The notes: generated from the sequence alone by a model not told the origin. Positions 1 through 6,552 are shown, counted from the first letter of the stretch. The stretch is 17,327 nt of DNA from an uncultured Eubacteriales bacterium (GCA_910586105.1 CAJUGU010000085.1:1-17327), one strand, 5' to 3'. A program made the numbers and translations.

Positions 1-24
1 CGCGATGCTGCGCATCGCCTGCGC

Positions 25-67
25 CGCCTGCGGGCGGGGAATGGGGCGGTTAAGACAAACCGATAGG
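25..67 (-). repeat. possible degenerate partial copy of the dispersed intergenic element
   Basis: Bases 25-39 (CGCCTGCGGGCGGGG) are an exact 15-base match to the reverse complement of 6699-6713, inside the intergenic element at 6636-6803. A GCATG follows 27 bases later (about 68-72), close to the spacing (23-25 bases) seen on the reverse strand of the two good copies. The flanking hairpins of the good copies are absent, so this is at best a remnant in the opposite orientation. The first 66 bases could instead hold the 3' end of an upstream gene; no frame there is recognisable. Confidence 0.25.
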
Positions 68-70
68 CAT

Positions 71-145
71 GAAAAATTTTTTCCGAGACCTATTGTACTA
101 TTTTTGCGGGTGGGGTACAATGGGATCAAGAGAAAAATTTTTCCG
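71..145. repeat. AT-rich direct repeats flanking the birA promoter
   Basis: GAAAAATTTTTTCCG at 71-85 and GAAAAATTTTTCCG at 132-145 are near-identical, 61 bases apart, one on each side of the -35/-10 pair. Each contains a short A/T palindrome. They stand out in a GC-rich sequence and could be a pair of operator half-sites or UP-element-like DNA. They do not match the known BirA operator pattern (GTTAAC half-sites). Confidence 0.4.
93..121 (+). promoter_or_regulatory. sigma-A promoter for birA
   Basis: TTGTAC at 93-98 and TACAAT at 116-121 are separated by exactly 17 bases, a good housekeeping promoter. The predicted transcript begins near 128, giving a leader of about 50 bases before the birA start at 181. 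Confidence 0.75.
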
Positions 146-180
146 GCGGGCGAAACCCGGCGGCGTGGGAGGCGGTACGG

Positions 181-1164
181 ATGTCGGTAAAGGACGAAGT
201 TTTGAGGGGATTGGAGGCGCGCCGGGGGGCGACGGTTTCCGGGGCGCTGCTGAGCGAACAGATCGGCGTATCGCGGACGGCGGTCTGGAAAGCGATCGCC
301 GCGCTGCGGACGGACGGCCTGGAGATCGACAGCGTACCCGGCGAGGGGTACCGGCTTCGGGCGAGCGACGACAGCCTGACCGCAGACGGCGTGAGGGCGT
401 TGCTGCATACGCAGCTGTTGGGCTGCGAGGTGCTCGTACTGCCAGAGGTCGCTTCGACCAATACCGTGATGAAACGGGAATACGCGGCGGAGAAGCCGGA
501 GGGCTTCGCGCTGCTGGCGCTGCGGCAGAACGCGGGGCGTGGACGGCTGGGGCGTTCGTTCGCGTCGCCGGACGGCGGGATGTACCTGAGCGTGCTGCTG
601 CGCCCACAGATCGAGCTGGGCGACCTGCAATACCTGACCATCGCGGCGGCGGTCGCGGTCTGCCGCGCAATCGAAGATACCTGCGGGTTCCGCCCGGGCA
701 TCAAATGGGTCAACGATGTGCTGATGGAGGGGAAAAAGCTGTGCGGGATCCTCACCGAAGCCTCGATCGTCGGCGAGACCGGCGGGCTGGACCATGTCGT
801 GGTCGGTATCGGGATCAACCTGCGGTTCGACGCGGAAGCCGCGCCCGAGCTGGCCGGGATCGTGGGGAGCCTGCGCGATTTCTGCCAAAAGCCGCCGCGT
901 CGGGCGGAGCTGACCGCTGCGGTGCTGACCCGGCTGGAGGAGCTGTACCTGCGCCTGCGGCAGGGCGGCAAGGCGACGCTGATCGACGCGTATCGCGAAC
1001 GTCTGTGCTGCCTTGGCAAACCGATCCTTGTGATCGAAAACGGGAGCGAGACGCCGGCGATCTGCGACGGGCTGGACGACGAAGGGCATTTGCTGGTCAC
1101 GCTGGCAAACGGAGAACGGCGGGCGCTGCAAACCGGTGAGATTTCCATCCGCATGAAGGAATGA
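181..1164 (+). CDS. birA: bifunctional biotin-[acetyl-CoA-carboxylase] ligase / biotin operon repressor BirA
   Basis: This 327-residue protein activates biotin to biotinyl-AMP and transfers it to the lysine of biotin carboxyl carrier domains. In the N-terminal-domain-containing class it also represses biotin genes. Seen here: an N-terminal winged helix-turn-helix (about residues 8-60, with the recognition helix around SRTAVWKAI), the biotin/ATP loop GRGRLGR at 119-125, KWVNDV at 175-180, KKLCGI at 185-190, and VVVGIGINL near 207-214. The length is normal for two-domain BirA. The start at 181 is supported by GGGAGG at 167-172, 8 bases upstream, and by the promoter at 93-121. The next gene starts 68 bases downstream with no terminator between, so the two are probably co-transcribed. 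No biotin biosynthesis or transport gene is visible nearby. Confidence 0.96.
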   Translation: MSVKDEVLRGLEARRGATVSGALLSEQIGVSRTAVWKAIAALRTDGLEIDSVPGEGYRLRASDDSLTADGVRALLHTQLLGCEVLVLPEVASTNTVMKREYAAEKPEGFALLALRQNAGRGRLGRSFASPDGGMYLSVLLRPQIELGDLQYLTIAAAVAVCRAIEDTCGFRPGIKWVNDVLMEGKKLCGILTEASIVGETGGLDHVVVGIGINLRFDAEAAPELAGIVGSLRDFCQKPPRRAELTAAVLTRLEELYLRLRQGGKATLIDAYRERLCCLGKPILVIENGSETPAICDGLDDEGHLLVTLANGERRALQTGEISIRMKE

Positions 1165-1232
1165 AGCTGGCCTGCGGCGGCCAGAACGAAGCGAAAGGCA
1201 TGGATTCAACAGGATTTCCGGGAGGTATGGGG

Positions 1233-1745
1233 ATGAGCGTTTACTTTTACGGCTGCATGACGCTGGACGGCTATCTGGCGGATAAAAACCATCATTTGAA
1301 CTGGCTGCATCAAACCGGCACGATCGATGAGACCGGGTTTGAAGCCTTTTACCGGCGCATGGATTTAACGATCATGGGTAGACGTACCTTCCGGGAGATC
1401 GAGCAGATGGAGGATGCGCACAAGCTGTATCCGACAACGCGGAATTATGTATTTACCCATTCGGAAGGGTTGGCGAAGCCGGGATTCGTGCCGGTCTGCT
1501 GCGATGTGCGGGAGTTCGTCCGTAAGGCGGGCCGGGAGAAAAATATCTGGGTGGTCGGCGGGAATACCCTGCTGGCCCCGCTGCTGGAAAACGACATGGT
1601 TGACGAATTGATCATACAGATCGCGCCCGTCCTGCTGGGGGATGGGATCCCGTTGTTTGCTCAAAAGGAAGCGCTCAAGCGGTTCCGGCTGGCCGGGGTG
1701 CGGCAGTATGGACAGTTCGCGGAACTGCATTATATCAACCTGTAA
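1233..1745 (+). CDS. dihydrofolate reductase family protein (RibD C-terminal domain)
   Basis: A 170-residue stand-alone RibD-C/DHFR-fold reductase. Family members bind NADPH, but most single-domain ones (YwjB/YyaP type) have no proven substrate. Family signatures seen: an N-terminal strand with SxDGYLAD-like residues (CMTLDGYLAD), then IMGRRTFREI, the nucleotide-binding stretch IWVVGGNTLLAPLLE, and the C-terminal DELIIQIAPVLLGDGIPLF. The frame is open back to 1161, but the start is placed at 1233 because GGAGG at 1221-1225 lies 7 bases before it and homology begins with the YFYGCMTLDG strand. A closely spaced ATG at 1227 is less well placed. It follows birA and ends before a strong terminator, so it is likely the last gene of that transcript. 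It is probably not true folate DHFR, which would show a different N-terminal motif. Confidence 0.87.
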   Translation: MSVYFYGCMTLDGYLADKNHHLNWLHQTGTIDETGFEAFYRRMDLTIMGRRTFREIEQMEDAHKLYPTTRNYVFTHSEGLAKPGFVPVCCDVREFVRKAGREKNIWVVGGNTLLAPLLENDMVDELIIQIAPVLLGDGIPLFAQKEALKRFRLAGVRQYGQFAELHYINL

Positions 1746-1770
1746 CGCGGCGCGGGAATACAGGTTCAGC

Positions 1771-1822
1771 AAGGGCTGGATCGGTCTTGATTTATCAGGA
1801 TCGATCCGGCCCTTGTTTTTTT
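1771..1822 (+). terminator. strong intrinsic terminator after the birA-reductase unit
   Basis: Bases 1771-1790 and 1795-1814 form a continuous 20-bp stem, a few G-T wobbles included, around a TTTA loop. The 3' arm runs through GATCCGGCCCTT into a T-rich tail at 1816-1822. This separates the birA unit from the sporulation operon. Confidence 0.93.
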
Positions 1823-1887
1823 GCTGTCCATAGGGATCGCGAATTTTTTAGCGGCCTGCCAAAACCCGCCCGAAACCGCCCGTCCTT

Positions 1888-1921
1888 TTTGACAGGTTTC
1901 CCGCCCGCCGCGCGTTATGAT
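1888..1921 (+). promoter_or_regulatory. Spo0A-activated spoIIG-type promoter
   Basis: A perfect -35 TTGACA (1889-1894) and a near-perfect -10 TATGAT (1916-1921) are separated by 21 bases instead of the usual 17. Established knowledge: the Bacillus subtilis spoIIG promoter is peculiar in having sigma-A consensus boxes about 22 bp apart and depends on Spo0A bound next to and over the -35. Here TTTGACA at 1888-1894 reads TGTCAAA on the other strand, matching the core 0A-box consensus TGTCRAA, and it overlaps the -35. The predicted start, near 1928, leaves a very short leader before GGAGGGG at 1931-1937. Confidence 0.75.
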
Positions 1922-1943
1922 AGATAGGCGGGAGGGGATATGC

Positions 1944-2771
1944 ATGGTCGTTTATGTCGATGAGCTGGCGGCGCTGAACGCCTTGGTCGATTATTGCCTG
2001 TTGGTCGTCACCGCCCAGCTGGGCGGGCTGCCTGCGCGGCGCGGGCGGATGGCGTTCGCGGCGGCGCTGGGCGGGCTGTATGCGGCGGCGATGCTGCTTT
2101 GTGAAGGCGCGGCCTGGCTGCCGGTGCGGCTCGCGGTATGCGTTGGGCTGATATACGCGGCGTTCGGCAGGCGGAACCTTTTGCGGCGCGCGGCGCTGTT
2201 CGGCGGGGTCAGCTTTGGCTTTGCCGGGGTGGTGCTGCTGGCGGGCGAAGCGACCGGCAGGGCGCTGTATCAGGACGGCGTATACCGGCTGATGGCGCCG
2301 ATGCGCACGCTCGCCCTTGCGGCGGCGGTAGGCTGGGCGGTTTCGGGGCTGCTGTTCCGGGGGAGCGCCAAACATGGGCTGCTGCAAAAGGATACGCGGG
2401 ACCTCCGGCTCTCGTTTTGCGGGCGGGAGACGCGCGTGACCGCGCTGTATGACACCGGCAACGAACTGCTCGACCCGGCGACCGGGCTCCCGGTACTGAT
2501 CCTGGAGCCTGCGGCGGCGGAACGGCTGCTGCCGCCCGAACTCGCATGGCTCACGCGGGAGCTGACGGCGGACAACGCGGCGGCGCTGCTGACGCGGATC
2601 CCAAGCGGGCTGCGGATGCGGTTCCGGCTGGTGCCGTACCGTTCGCTGGGACGCGAAAGCGGGCTGCTGCTGGCGTTCCGTCCCGACGAGGTGAGGGGGA
2701 GCCCGCCGCTGCTGGCGGCGATCAGCCCCAACCGCGTGAGCAACGGCAGATATGACGCGCTGGCGGGCTGA
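1944..2771 (+). CDS. spoIIGA: sigma-E processing aspartic peptidase SpoIIGA
   Basis: A membrane-embedded aspartic protease of 275 residues. During early sporulation it cleaves the pro-sequence from pro-sigma-E in the mother cell after a signal from forespore SpoIIR (family knowledge). Seen here: a hydrophobic N-terminal half with about five membrane segments (residues 1-150) opening with the family-typical VVYVDELAALNALVDYCLL. The catalytic stretch YDTGNELLDPATGLPV has Asp170 in the DTGN motif, and the C-terminal part contains VPYRSLGRESGLL and ends ISPNRVSNGRYDALAG. It is somewhat shorter than the Bacillus protein (309 residues). The start at 1944 is chosen for GGAGGGG (1931-1937) 6 bases before it; the upstream in-frame ATG at 1917 lies inside the promoter -10. 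sigE follows 95 bases later, the usual order. Confidence 0.94.
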   Translation: MVVYVDELAALNALVDYCLLVVTAQLGGLPARRGRMAFAAALGGLYAAAMLLCEGAAWLPVRLAVCVGLIYAAFGRRNLLRRAALFGGVSFGFAGVVLLAGEATGRALYQDGVYRLMAPMRTLALAAAVGWAVSGLLFRGSAKHGLLQKDTRDLRLSFCGRETRVTALYDTGNELLDPATGLPVLILEPAAAERLLPPELAWLTRELTADNAAALLTRIPSGLRMRFRLVPYRSLGRESGLLLAFRPDEVRGSPPLLAAISPNRVSNGRYDALAG

Positions 2772-2866
2772 GCCTGCCGCGGACCGGATCGGGGGTGTGT
2801 GCATTCCGCATGACGGCAAAGCAGCGGGCTGCTGGGACGATAGCTTTTGGAAAAGGAGAGGTCGAA

Positions 2867-3568
2867 ATGATGGAGTTTTTGAATTGGCTGCGGGCGGCGC
2901 TGCAACAATGGGGCGCGCGGCCGGTCTGTTACATAGGAGGTTCGGAGGTGCTGCCGCCCCCGCTCTCCGCCGAAGCCGAGGCGGACGCGCTCGCAAGGTG
3001 CGCGCAGGGCGACGAGAGCGCGCGGAACTGCCTGATCGAACACAACCTGCGGCTGGTGGTCTACATCGCCCGCAAGTTCGAGAATACCGGCGTCGGGCTG
3101 GAGGACCTGATCTCGATCGGCACGATCGGGCTGATCAAGGCGGTCGGCACCTTCAAGCCCGACAAACAGGTCAAGCTGGCGACCTATGCGTCGCGGTGCA
3201 TCGAAAACGAAATCCTCATGCATCTGCGGAAGGTCTCGGGCCAGCGCGCCGAGGTCTCGTTTGACGAGCCGCTGTCCTCCGACTGGGACGGCAACGAACT
3301 GCTGCTGTCCGATATCCTTGGCACCGAGCCGGACAGTGTCCTGCGTCCGATCGAGGACGACGTCGACCGGGAATTGCTGCTGCGCGCGCTGCTCAAGCTG
3401 CCGCAGCGGGAGCAGCAGATCATTTCGCTGCGGTTCGGCATTGGCCACCGGGACACCATGACCCAGAAGGAGGTCGCCGACCTGCTGGGCATCTCGCAGT
3501 CTTATATATCCAGACTTGAAAAACGGATCATAGGCCGCATGAAAAAAGAAATTTTGAAATGGGTCTGA
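2867..3568 (+). CDS. sigE: RNA polymerase sporulation sigma factor sigma-E (pro-form)
   Basis: Early mother-cell sporulation sigma factor, 233 residues. The N-terminal pro-sequence (about residues 1-21, with an amphipathic stretch MEFLNWLRAALQQW) precedes the conserved processing region YIGGSEVLPPPLS at 22-34, the region cut by SpoIIGA. Region 2 is almost invariant (NLRLVVYIARKFENTG, EDLISIGTIGLIKAV, KLATYASRCIENEILM), followed by EVSFDEPLSSDWDGNELLLSD. Region 4 ends with the helix-turn-helix TQKEVADLLGISQSYISRLEKRI. The start at 2867 has AAAGGAG at 2852-2858, 8 bases upstream; an adjacent ATG at 2870 would lose one residue. An earlier in-frame ATG at 2795 lacks a ribosome site and would add unrelated sequence. 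It is transcribed with spoIIGA. sigG, which follows sigE in many Firmicutes, is not present here. Confidence 0.97.
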   Translation: MMEFLNWLRAALQQWGARPVCYIGGSEVLPPPLSAEAEADALARCAQGDESARNCLIEHNLRLVVYIARKFENTGVGLEDLISIGTIGLIKAVGTFKPDKQVKLATYASRCIENEILMHLRKVSGQRAEVSFDEPLSSDWDGNELLLSDILGTEPDSVLRPIEDDVDRELLLRALLKLPQREQQIISLRFGIGHRDTMTQKEVADLLGISQSYISRLEKRIIGRMKKEILKWV

Positions 3569-3583
3569 AATTCCGGAAACGGC

Positions 3584-3612
3584 TTGCATAGCGGGGCGTT
3601 CTATGGTAAGAT
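3584..3612 (+). promoter_or_regulatory. possible sigma-A promoter for the Cys/His-repeat gene
   Basis: TTGCAT at 3584-3589 and TAAGAT at 3607-3612 are separated by 17 bases; the predicted start near 3619 is 10 bases ahead of the ribosome site at 3629-3635. The hexamers are only moderate matches. No terminator is visible after sigE, so read-through from the spoIIG transcript is also possible. Confidence 0.45.
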
Positions 3613-3643
3613 AGGATTACCATATTTTGAGGAGGCGTTTTAT

Positions 3644-4222
3644 ATGCGCATTCACAAGGCGGCGTCGGCGATCCTGATCGGCGCGCTGCTGTTCGTCTCT
3701 GCGTCTGCACATGGAGGCTGTTATCGGTATGCCGTACAGCAAACGGCTTCAACGGAGCTGCGCACCGCGCAGCAGGCAGCGACAACTGCGGCCAGCCAGC
3801 AGGCGGCTGCGGTTCCTGTCTGTACGGTCGCGGACTGCACGGAAAATGGGCGGCACTTGCATAACAATGTGCTGTACTGTGGCGCGGAGCACACCGGCAG
3901 CGCCTGTGACGGGAGCTGCCTGACGCACGCCCTTTGCACGGTGGAAGGCTGCACGGTCGCCGGGCAGCATGTCCATGACGGCGTGCTGTACTGCGGCGCG
4001 GAGCATGCGGGCGGCGTCTGTGACGGGAGCTGTCAGACATACGCCCTTTGCCCGGTAGAAGGCTGTACGACTGCCGGCCAGCACCAGCACGACAGTGTGA
4101 CCTATTGCGGGTCGGCGCATGGCTGCGGTTATTGCGACGGCGCCTGCCAGACCGTCCGGCAGGGCGCTGGCCAAACCGCGTATCCGTCCGGCCGGGGACA
4201 CCATCACGGCGGACACCACTAA
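3644..4222 (+). CDS. exported Cys/His-rich triple-repeat protein, function unknown
   Basis: I do not recognise this 192-residue protein. It starts with a signal peptide (basic MRIHK, hydrophobic core 6-18, probable cleavage after Ala-Ser-Ala at residue 22) and a Thr/Ala/Gln-rich linker (30-58). Three consecutive 38-residue repeats begin at Cys60, Cys98 and Cys136, each with the pattern C-x4-C-x5-H-x-H-x5-C-x3-H-x4-C-x3-C, so five Cys and three His per repeat. The tail ends in a His cluster (GRGHHHGGHH). Repeated thiol and imidazole ligands on an exported protein suggest metal binding or a disulfide-linked surface role (inference). Cys26 lacks a proper lipobox, so a lipoprotein is unlikely. 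The start at 3644 is set by GAGGAGG at 3629-3635, 8 bases upstream. It has a possible promoter of its own and ends 4 bases before a terminator. Being next to sigE raises a spore-related role, but no sigma-E promoter is convincing. Confidence 0.85.
   Translation: MRIHKAASAILIGALLFVSASAHGGCYRYAVQQTASTELRTAQQAATTAASQQAAAVPVCTVADCTENGRHLHNNVLYCGAEHTGSACDGSCLTHALCTVEGCTVAGQHVHDGVLYCGAEHAGGVCDGSCQTYALCPVEGCTTAGQHQHDSVTYCGSAHGCGYCDGACQTVRQGAGQTAYPSGRGHHHGGHH
3821..4162 (+). repeat. three in-frame 114-base tandem repeats
   Basis: Units at 3821-3934, 3935-4048 and 4049-4162 are the same length and encode the 38-residue Cys/His modules. Units 1 and 2 are very similar at the base level, for example the run from CTGTACTG through GGAGC in each, and unit 3 is more diverged. 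This points to duplication followed by selection on the ligand positions, all 24 of which are kept. Confidence 0.85.
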
Positions 4223-4226
4223 ACCG

Positions 4227-4255
4227 AAGGGCTGCTTTACGGAGCGGCCCTTTTT
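4227..4255 (+). terminator. intrinsic terminator of the Cys/His-repeat gene
   Basis: AAGGGCTGCT (4227-4236) pairs with AGCGGCCCTT (4243-4252), with one G-T wobble and a six-base loop, and is followed by more T residues to 4255. It begins 4 bases after the stop codon. Confidence 0.88.
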
Positions 4256-4258
4256 GCT

Positions 4259-4296
4259 GCGCCGGAACAGGGCCCGAAACGGGGCGCTTCCGGCGC
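4259..4296. repeat. inverted repeat between convergent genes
   Basis: GCGCCGGAA at 4259-4267 is perfectly complementary to TTCCGGCGC at 4288-4296, with a 20-base GC-rich loop. It lies between the + strand Cys/His gene and the - strand phosphatase. Neither side carries a T-run on the strand read out of the phosphatase, so a terminator role is unproven. Confidence 0.4.
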
Positions 4297-4357
4297 GGAA
4301 CGCAGCTTCAATGCCAAAACACAAACTTTTTGCGCGGCTTGGGATTTTCTCGTGCGA

Positions 4358-5059
4358 TCAATCGGAATAAAATTCATCGCCCGTTTCCAGGCAAATCGCG
4401 CTCAACCGGCCGCCGAAAGGCGCGCCGCAATCGATCGCGATATGGTGATTCGCCTGATAGATCCTGTCCGGCTGCGGGTTGCCAGGGATCGCGCGGGTCG
4501 GCGTATGCCCCGTGACTAAATACCGATCCGGGAAATAGACCCGGTCATAATCGGGACGCGCCCAGATCATCTCCTCCGGCGAATAATCCTCCAAGGCCCG
4601 TTCCGGACGAAAATTTTCCAACCCGCCATGGATCAGTACATATTCGCGGGGGCCGGCTTTCAAGGCCGCATACAGTTGAAACTCACCGAGATAGTCCAAG
4701 ACCTGCGCCCGTTCCTCCCGCGATAGGGCGTGGAAGCCTTTCAGGGTCGTTTTGCCGCCCTGGCTCAGCCAGTTCAGGAGGCCGGAAAGGGTTTCCTGCT
4801 CCAAAAGCCGGATCGATTTTTCGGTGATCTCGGTCAACAGCTTTTTCAGGCAATACATTGCCATAAATTCATGGTTTCCCAACAACGGGATCACATTGGC
4901 CCTTCCCATCATATCCCGAAGGACTTCCATCGGCTGCGGGCCCCGGTCTACGACATCGCCAAGTACATATAAGGTGTCACAGTTGCAGAACGCTATTTTT
5001 TCCAGTAAGCACTGATATTTCCGGTATTCGCCATGGATATCAGAAATACAGTAGGTCAT
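4358..5059 (-). CDS. PPP-family metallophosphoesterase (serine/threonine phosphatase-like)
   Basis: A 233-residue two-metal phosphoesterase of the PPP (bacterial PrpE/phage lambda phosphatase/ApaH-like) group. All the family motifs are present: SDIHGEY at 6-12 (Asp7, His9), LGDVVDRGP at 33-41 (Asp35, Asp38, Arg39), LLGNHEF at 59-65 (Asn62, His63, Glu64), IHGGL at 143-147 and VTGHTPT at 182-188. The size fits single-domain bacterial PPP proteins. The substrate cannot be told from sequence: phosphoserine/threonine/tyrosine proteins or dinucleoside polyphosphates are possible. The frame is open back to 5206, but the start is placed at 5059 because homology begins with MTYCISDIHG and AAGGAGGG (5070-5077) lies 10 bases before it. 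It is downstream of hemW on the same strand with 373 bases between, so its transcription unit is uncertain. Confidence 0.9.
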   Translation of the reverse strand: MTYCISDIHGEYRKYQCLLEKIAFCNCDTLYVLGDVVDRGPQPMEVLRDMMGRANVIPLLGNHEFMAMYCLKKLLTEITEKSIRLLEQETLSGLLNWLSQGGKTTLKGFHALSREERAQVLDYLGEFQLYAALKAGPREYVLIHGGLENFRPERALEDYSPEEMIWARPDYDRVYFPDRYLVTGHTPTRAIPGNPQPDRIYQANHHIAIDCGAPFGGRLSAICLETGDEFYSD

Positions 5060-5432
5060 ACGGAGTGATCCCTCCTTCAAAGAAATTGCGGCAGCAGGCC
5101 GCGCTGTAATATTCCGGCACGTTGAGGAAACCCGGCCGATCCGGACGGCCCTGTACCGGCTGTGCTCCCGGATCGTTTCGTCGACGAATGTTTTCATATC
5201 CACCATATGGCGATCCCTTCCTGGAATCCGGCGACCGTCCTATCCGGGCCCCGCTTTTCCAGTATGCTGCGACATTCCTGACAAACGGTCAAACCGGCCT
5301 TTGCCCGTCTGTTCACGGCGCCAAGTATCGCCGTTGGAGGCGATAAGGACTTCCCGCCAACCGTTTTGAAGAACGTTGTAAATCCCTGCCAAAAGACGGA
5401 TTCCTCAGCGCCCCGATCAGAACGGTGATCTT
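5060..5432 (-). pseudogene. gap between hemW and the phosphatase; probable decayed coding sequence
   Basis: No intact gene is visible in these 373 bases. On the - strand, protein-like stretches appear in different frames. A 54-codon stretch without an ATG (5240-5404) includes YNVLQNGWREVLIASNGDTW. Another frame carries two CxxC-spaced cysteines (VCQECRSILEKRG) and stops near 5194. A third, from 5206, reads KTFVDETIREHSRYRAVRIG in frame with the phosphatase. The changes of frame suggest a degraded gene or sequencing indels, but I cannot name the ancestor and chance open frames are common in GC-rich DNA. The ribosome site of the phosphatase is at 5070-5077. No clear promoter or terminator is seen. 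Confidence 0.3.
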
Positions 5433-6518
5433 TCAATCCAGCAGCTGGGCAAGGATGGCATTCGAGACCAGAAAACCGCGCTCGGTCAGGCGGCAGCCCT
5501 TGGCGGTGCATTGGGTCAGCCCGTGCGGCTCCAACGCCCGCAAGGCGTTTTCGACGGCGGAAAAATCGCCGAACCGCGTTTCAAACGCCGCCCGTTCGAT
5601 CCCATCCGAGGTGCGCAGCCGCAGCATGATATACTCCGCCTTTGCATCAAAGCCGTCGACGGCTTCTTCCGGTTCCGGCGGCGCGCCGCGCTGGAAGGCT
5701 TCCCGATCGCGGCCAAACGCGAACCGTTTTCCAAGGAACAGGGAATGCGCCGCAGTCCCGATCCCAAGGTATTCCGACAGATCCCAATACTTGGCGTTAT
5801 GGCGGGCGCGCCGCCCGGGTCGGCAAAAATTCGAGATCTCGTAGTGCTCGAAGCCTGCCGCAGCGAGCCGCCCGCAGAGGGCCAGGTAGGTCTCCGCCTG
5901 CGCGTCGTCGTCGGGAAGGATGGGGGCGGAGCGGAACAGCGGCGTCCCTTCCTCCAGTTTCAAACCGTAGCAGGACAGGTGGGACGGCTCGAGCGTAAGC
6001 GTTTGCGCAAGCGAATCTAGGAATCGTCCGGCGCCCTGACCGGGGAGCCCATACATCAGGTCAATTGAAAGGTCGTCAAAGCCATAGCGCCGCGCAAGGC
6101 GGACGGCCTCGCGCGCCTGCGGGAAGGTATGCCGCCGCCCAAGCAGCCGCAGCTCGTCCTCGTGGGCCGACTGGACGCCGACCGACAGGCGGTTTACTCC
6201 GGCGGCGCGCAGCGCTTCGAGCAGCGCGGGGGACATGCTGTCCGGATTGCATTCGACCGTGATCTCCGCGCCGGGGGCAAGGGTAAAATGGCGGCGGGCG
6301 GCGTCCAGCACGCGGGCAAGCCGTTCGCCGCCGAGCAGGGAAGGCGTCCCGCCGCCGAAATAAACGGTATCCGCCTGTGCCGGCGGGAACTCGGTCAACC
6401 GGCGGCAAAGCGCGTCGGTATAAGCGTCCATCTGCGCGGCCGAGCCAGGGAAGGAATAAAAATCGCAGTAAGCGCATTTGGACGCACAAAAGGGGATGTG
6501 GAAATAAAGTCCGATCAT
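5433..6518 (-). CDS. hemW: radical SAM heme chaperone HemW (coproporphyrinogen III oxidase-like)
   Basis: A 361-residue radical SAM protein. HemW proteins bind heme and deliver it to target enzymes; many were mis-named oxygen-independent coproporphyrinogen oxidase. Seen here: the iron-sulfur motif CASKCAYC (Cys11, Cys15, Cys18) directly after IGLYFHIPF, the SAM-binding GGGTPS at 55-60, ECNPDS near 90-95, LSVGVQS near 110-116, DLMYGLPGQ near 152-160, and the HemW-typical YEISNFCRPGRRARHNAKYW. The C-terminal HemW domain follows. HemN proper would have an extra N-terminal segment, which is absent. The start at 6518 is chosen because AGGAG (6524-6528) lies 5 bases before it and the protein begins at the conserved MIGLYFHIPF; the open frame further upstream runs through hairpins. 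carB lies upstream, with a terminator-like hairpin and the dispersed element between. Confidence 0.94.
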   Translation of the reverse strand: MIGLYFHIPFCASKCAYCDFYSFPGSAAQMDAYTDALCRRLTEFPPAQADTVYFGGGTPSLLGGERLARVLDAARRHFTLAPGAEITVECNPDSMSPALLEALRAAGVNRLSVGVQSAHEDELRLLGRRHTFPQAREAVRLARRYGFDDLSIDLMYGLPGQGAGRFLDSLAQTLTLEPSHLSCYGLKLEEGTPLFRSAPILPDDDAQAETYLALCGRLAAAGFEHYEISNFCRPGRRARHNAKYWDLSEYLGIGTAAHSLFLGKRFAFGRDREAFQRGAPPEPEEAVDGFDAKAEYIMLRLRTSDGIERAAFETRFGDFSAVENALRALEPHGLTQCTAKGCRLTERGFLVSNAILAQLLD

Positions 6519-6552
6519 AGGCACTCCTGAAAGCCCGCCGCAGGGGCGGGGT

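Noticed and set aside
69..1139. 356-codon + strand frame overlapping birA in another frame
   Set aside because: birA motifs are all in the 181-1164 frame; this one is Arg/Gly-rich filler.
1167..1184. hairpin after birA as a terminator
   Set aside because: Only a 6-bp stem (CTGGCC/GGCCAG) and no T-run follows; read-through to the reductase is more likely.
2270..3589. 439-codon - strand frame across spoIIGA and sigE
   Set aside because: Spans two well-supported opposite-strand genes and the spacer between them; translation has no recognisable domain.
3600..3630. sigma-E promoter upstream of the Cys/His-repeat gene
   Set aside because: CATATTTT at 3621-3628 resembles a sigma-E -10, but no matching -35 lies at the right spacing and it abuts the ribosome site.
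3710..3724. lipoprotein attachment at Cys26 of the Cys/His-repeat protein
   Set aside because: The residues before the cysteine (His-Gly-Gly) do not fit a lipobox; the Ala-Ser-Ala site at 20-22 fits ordinary signal peptidase better.
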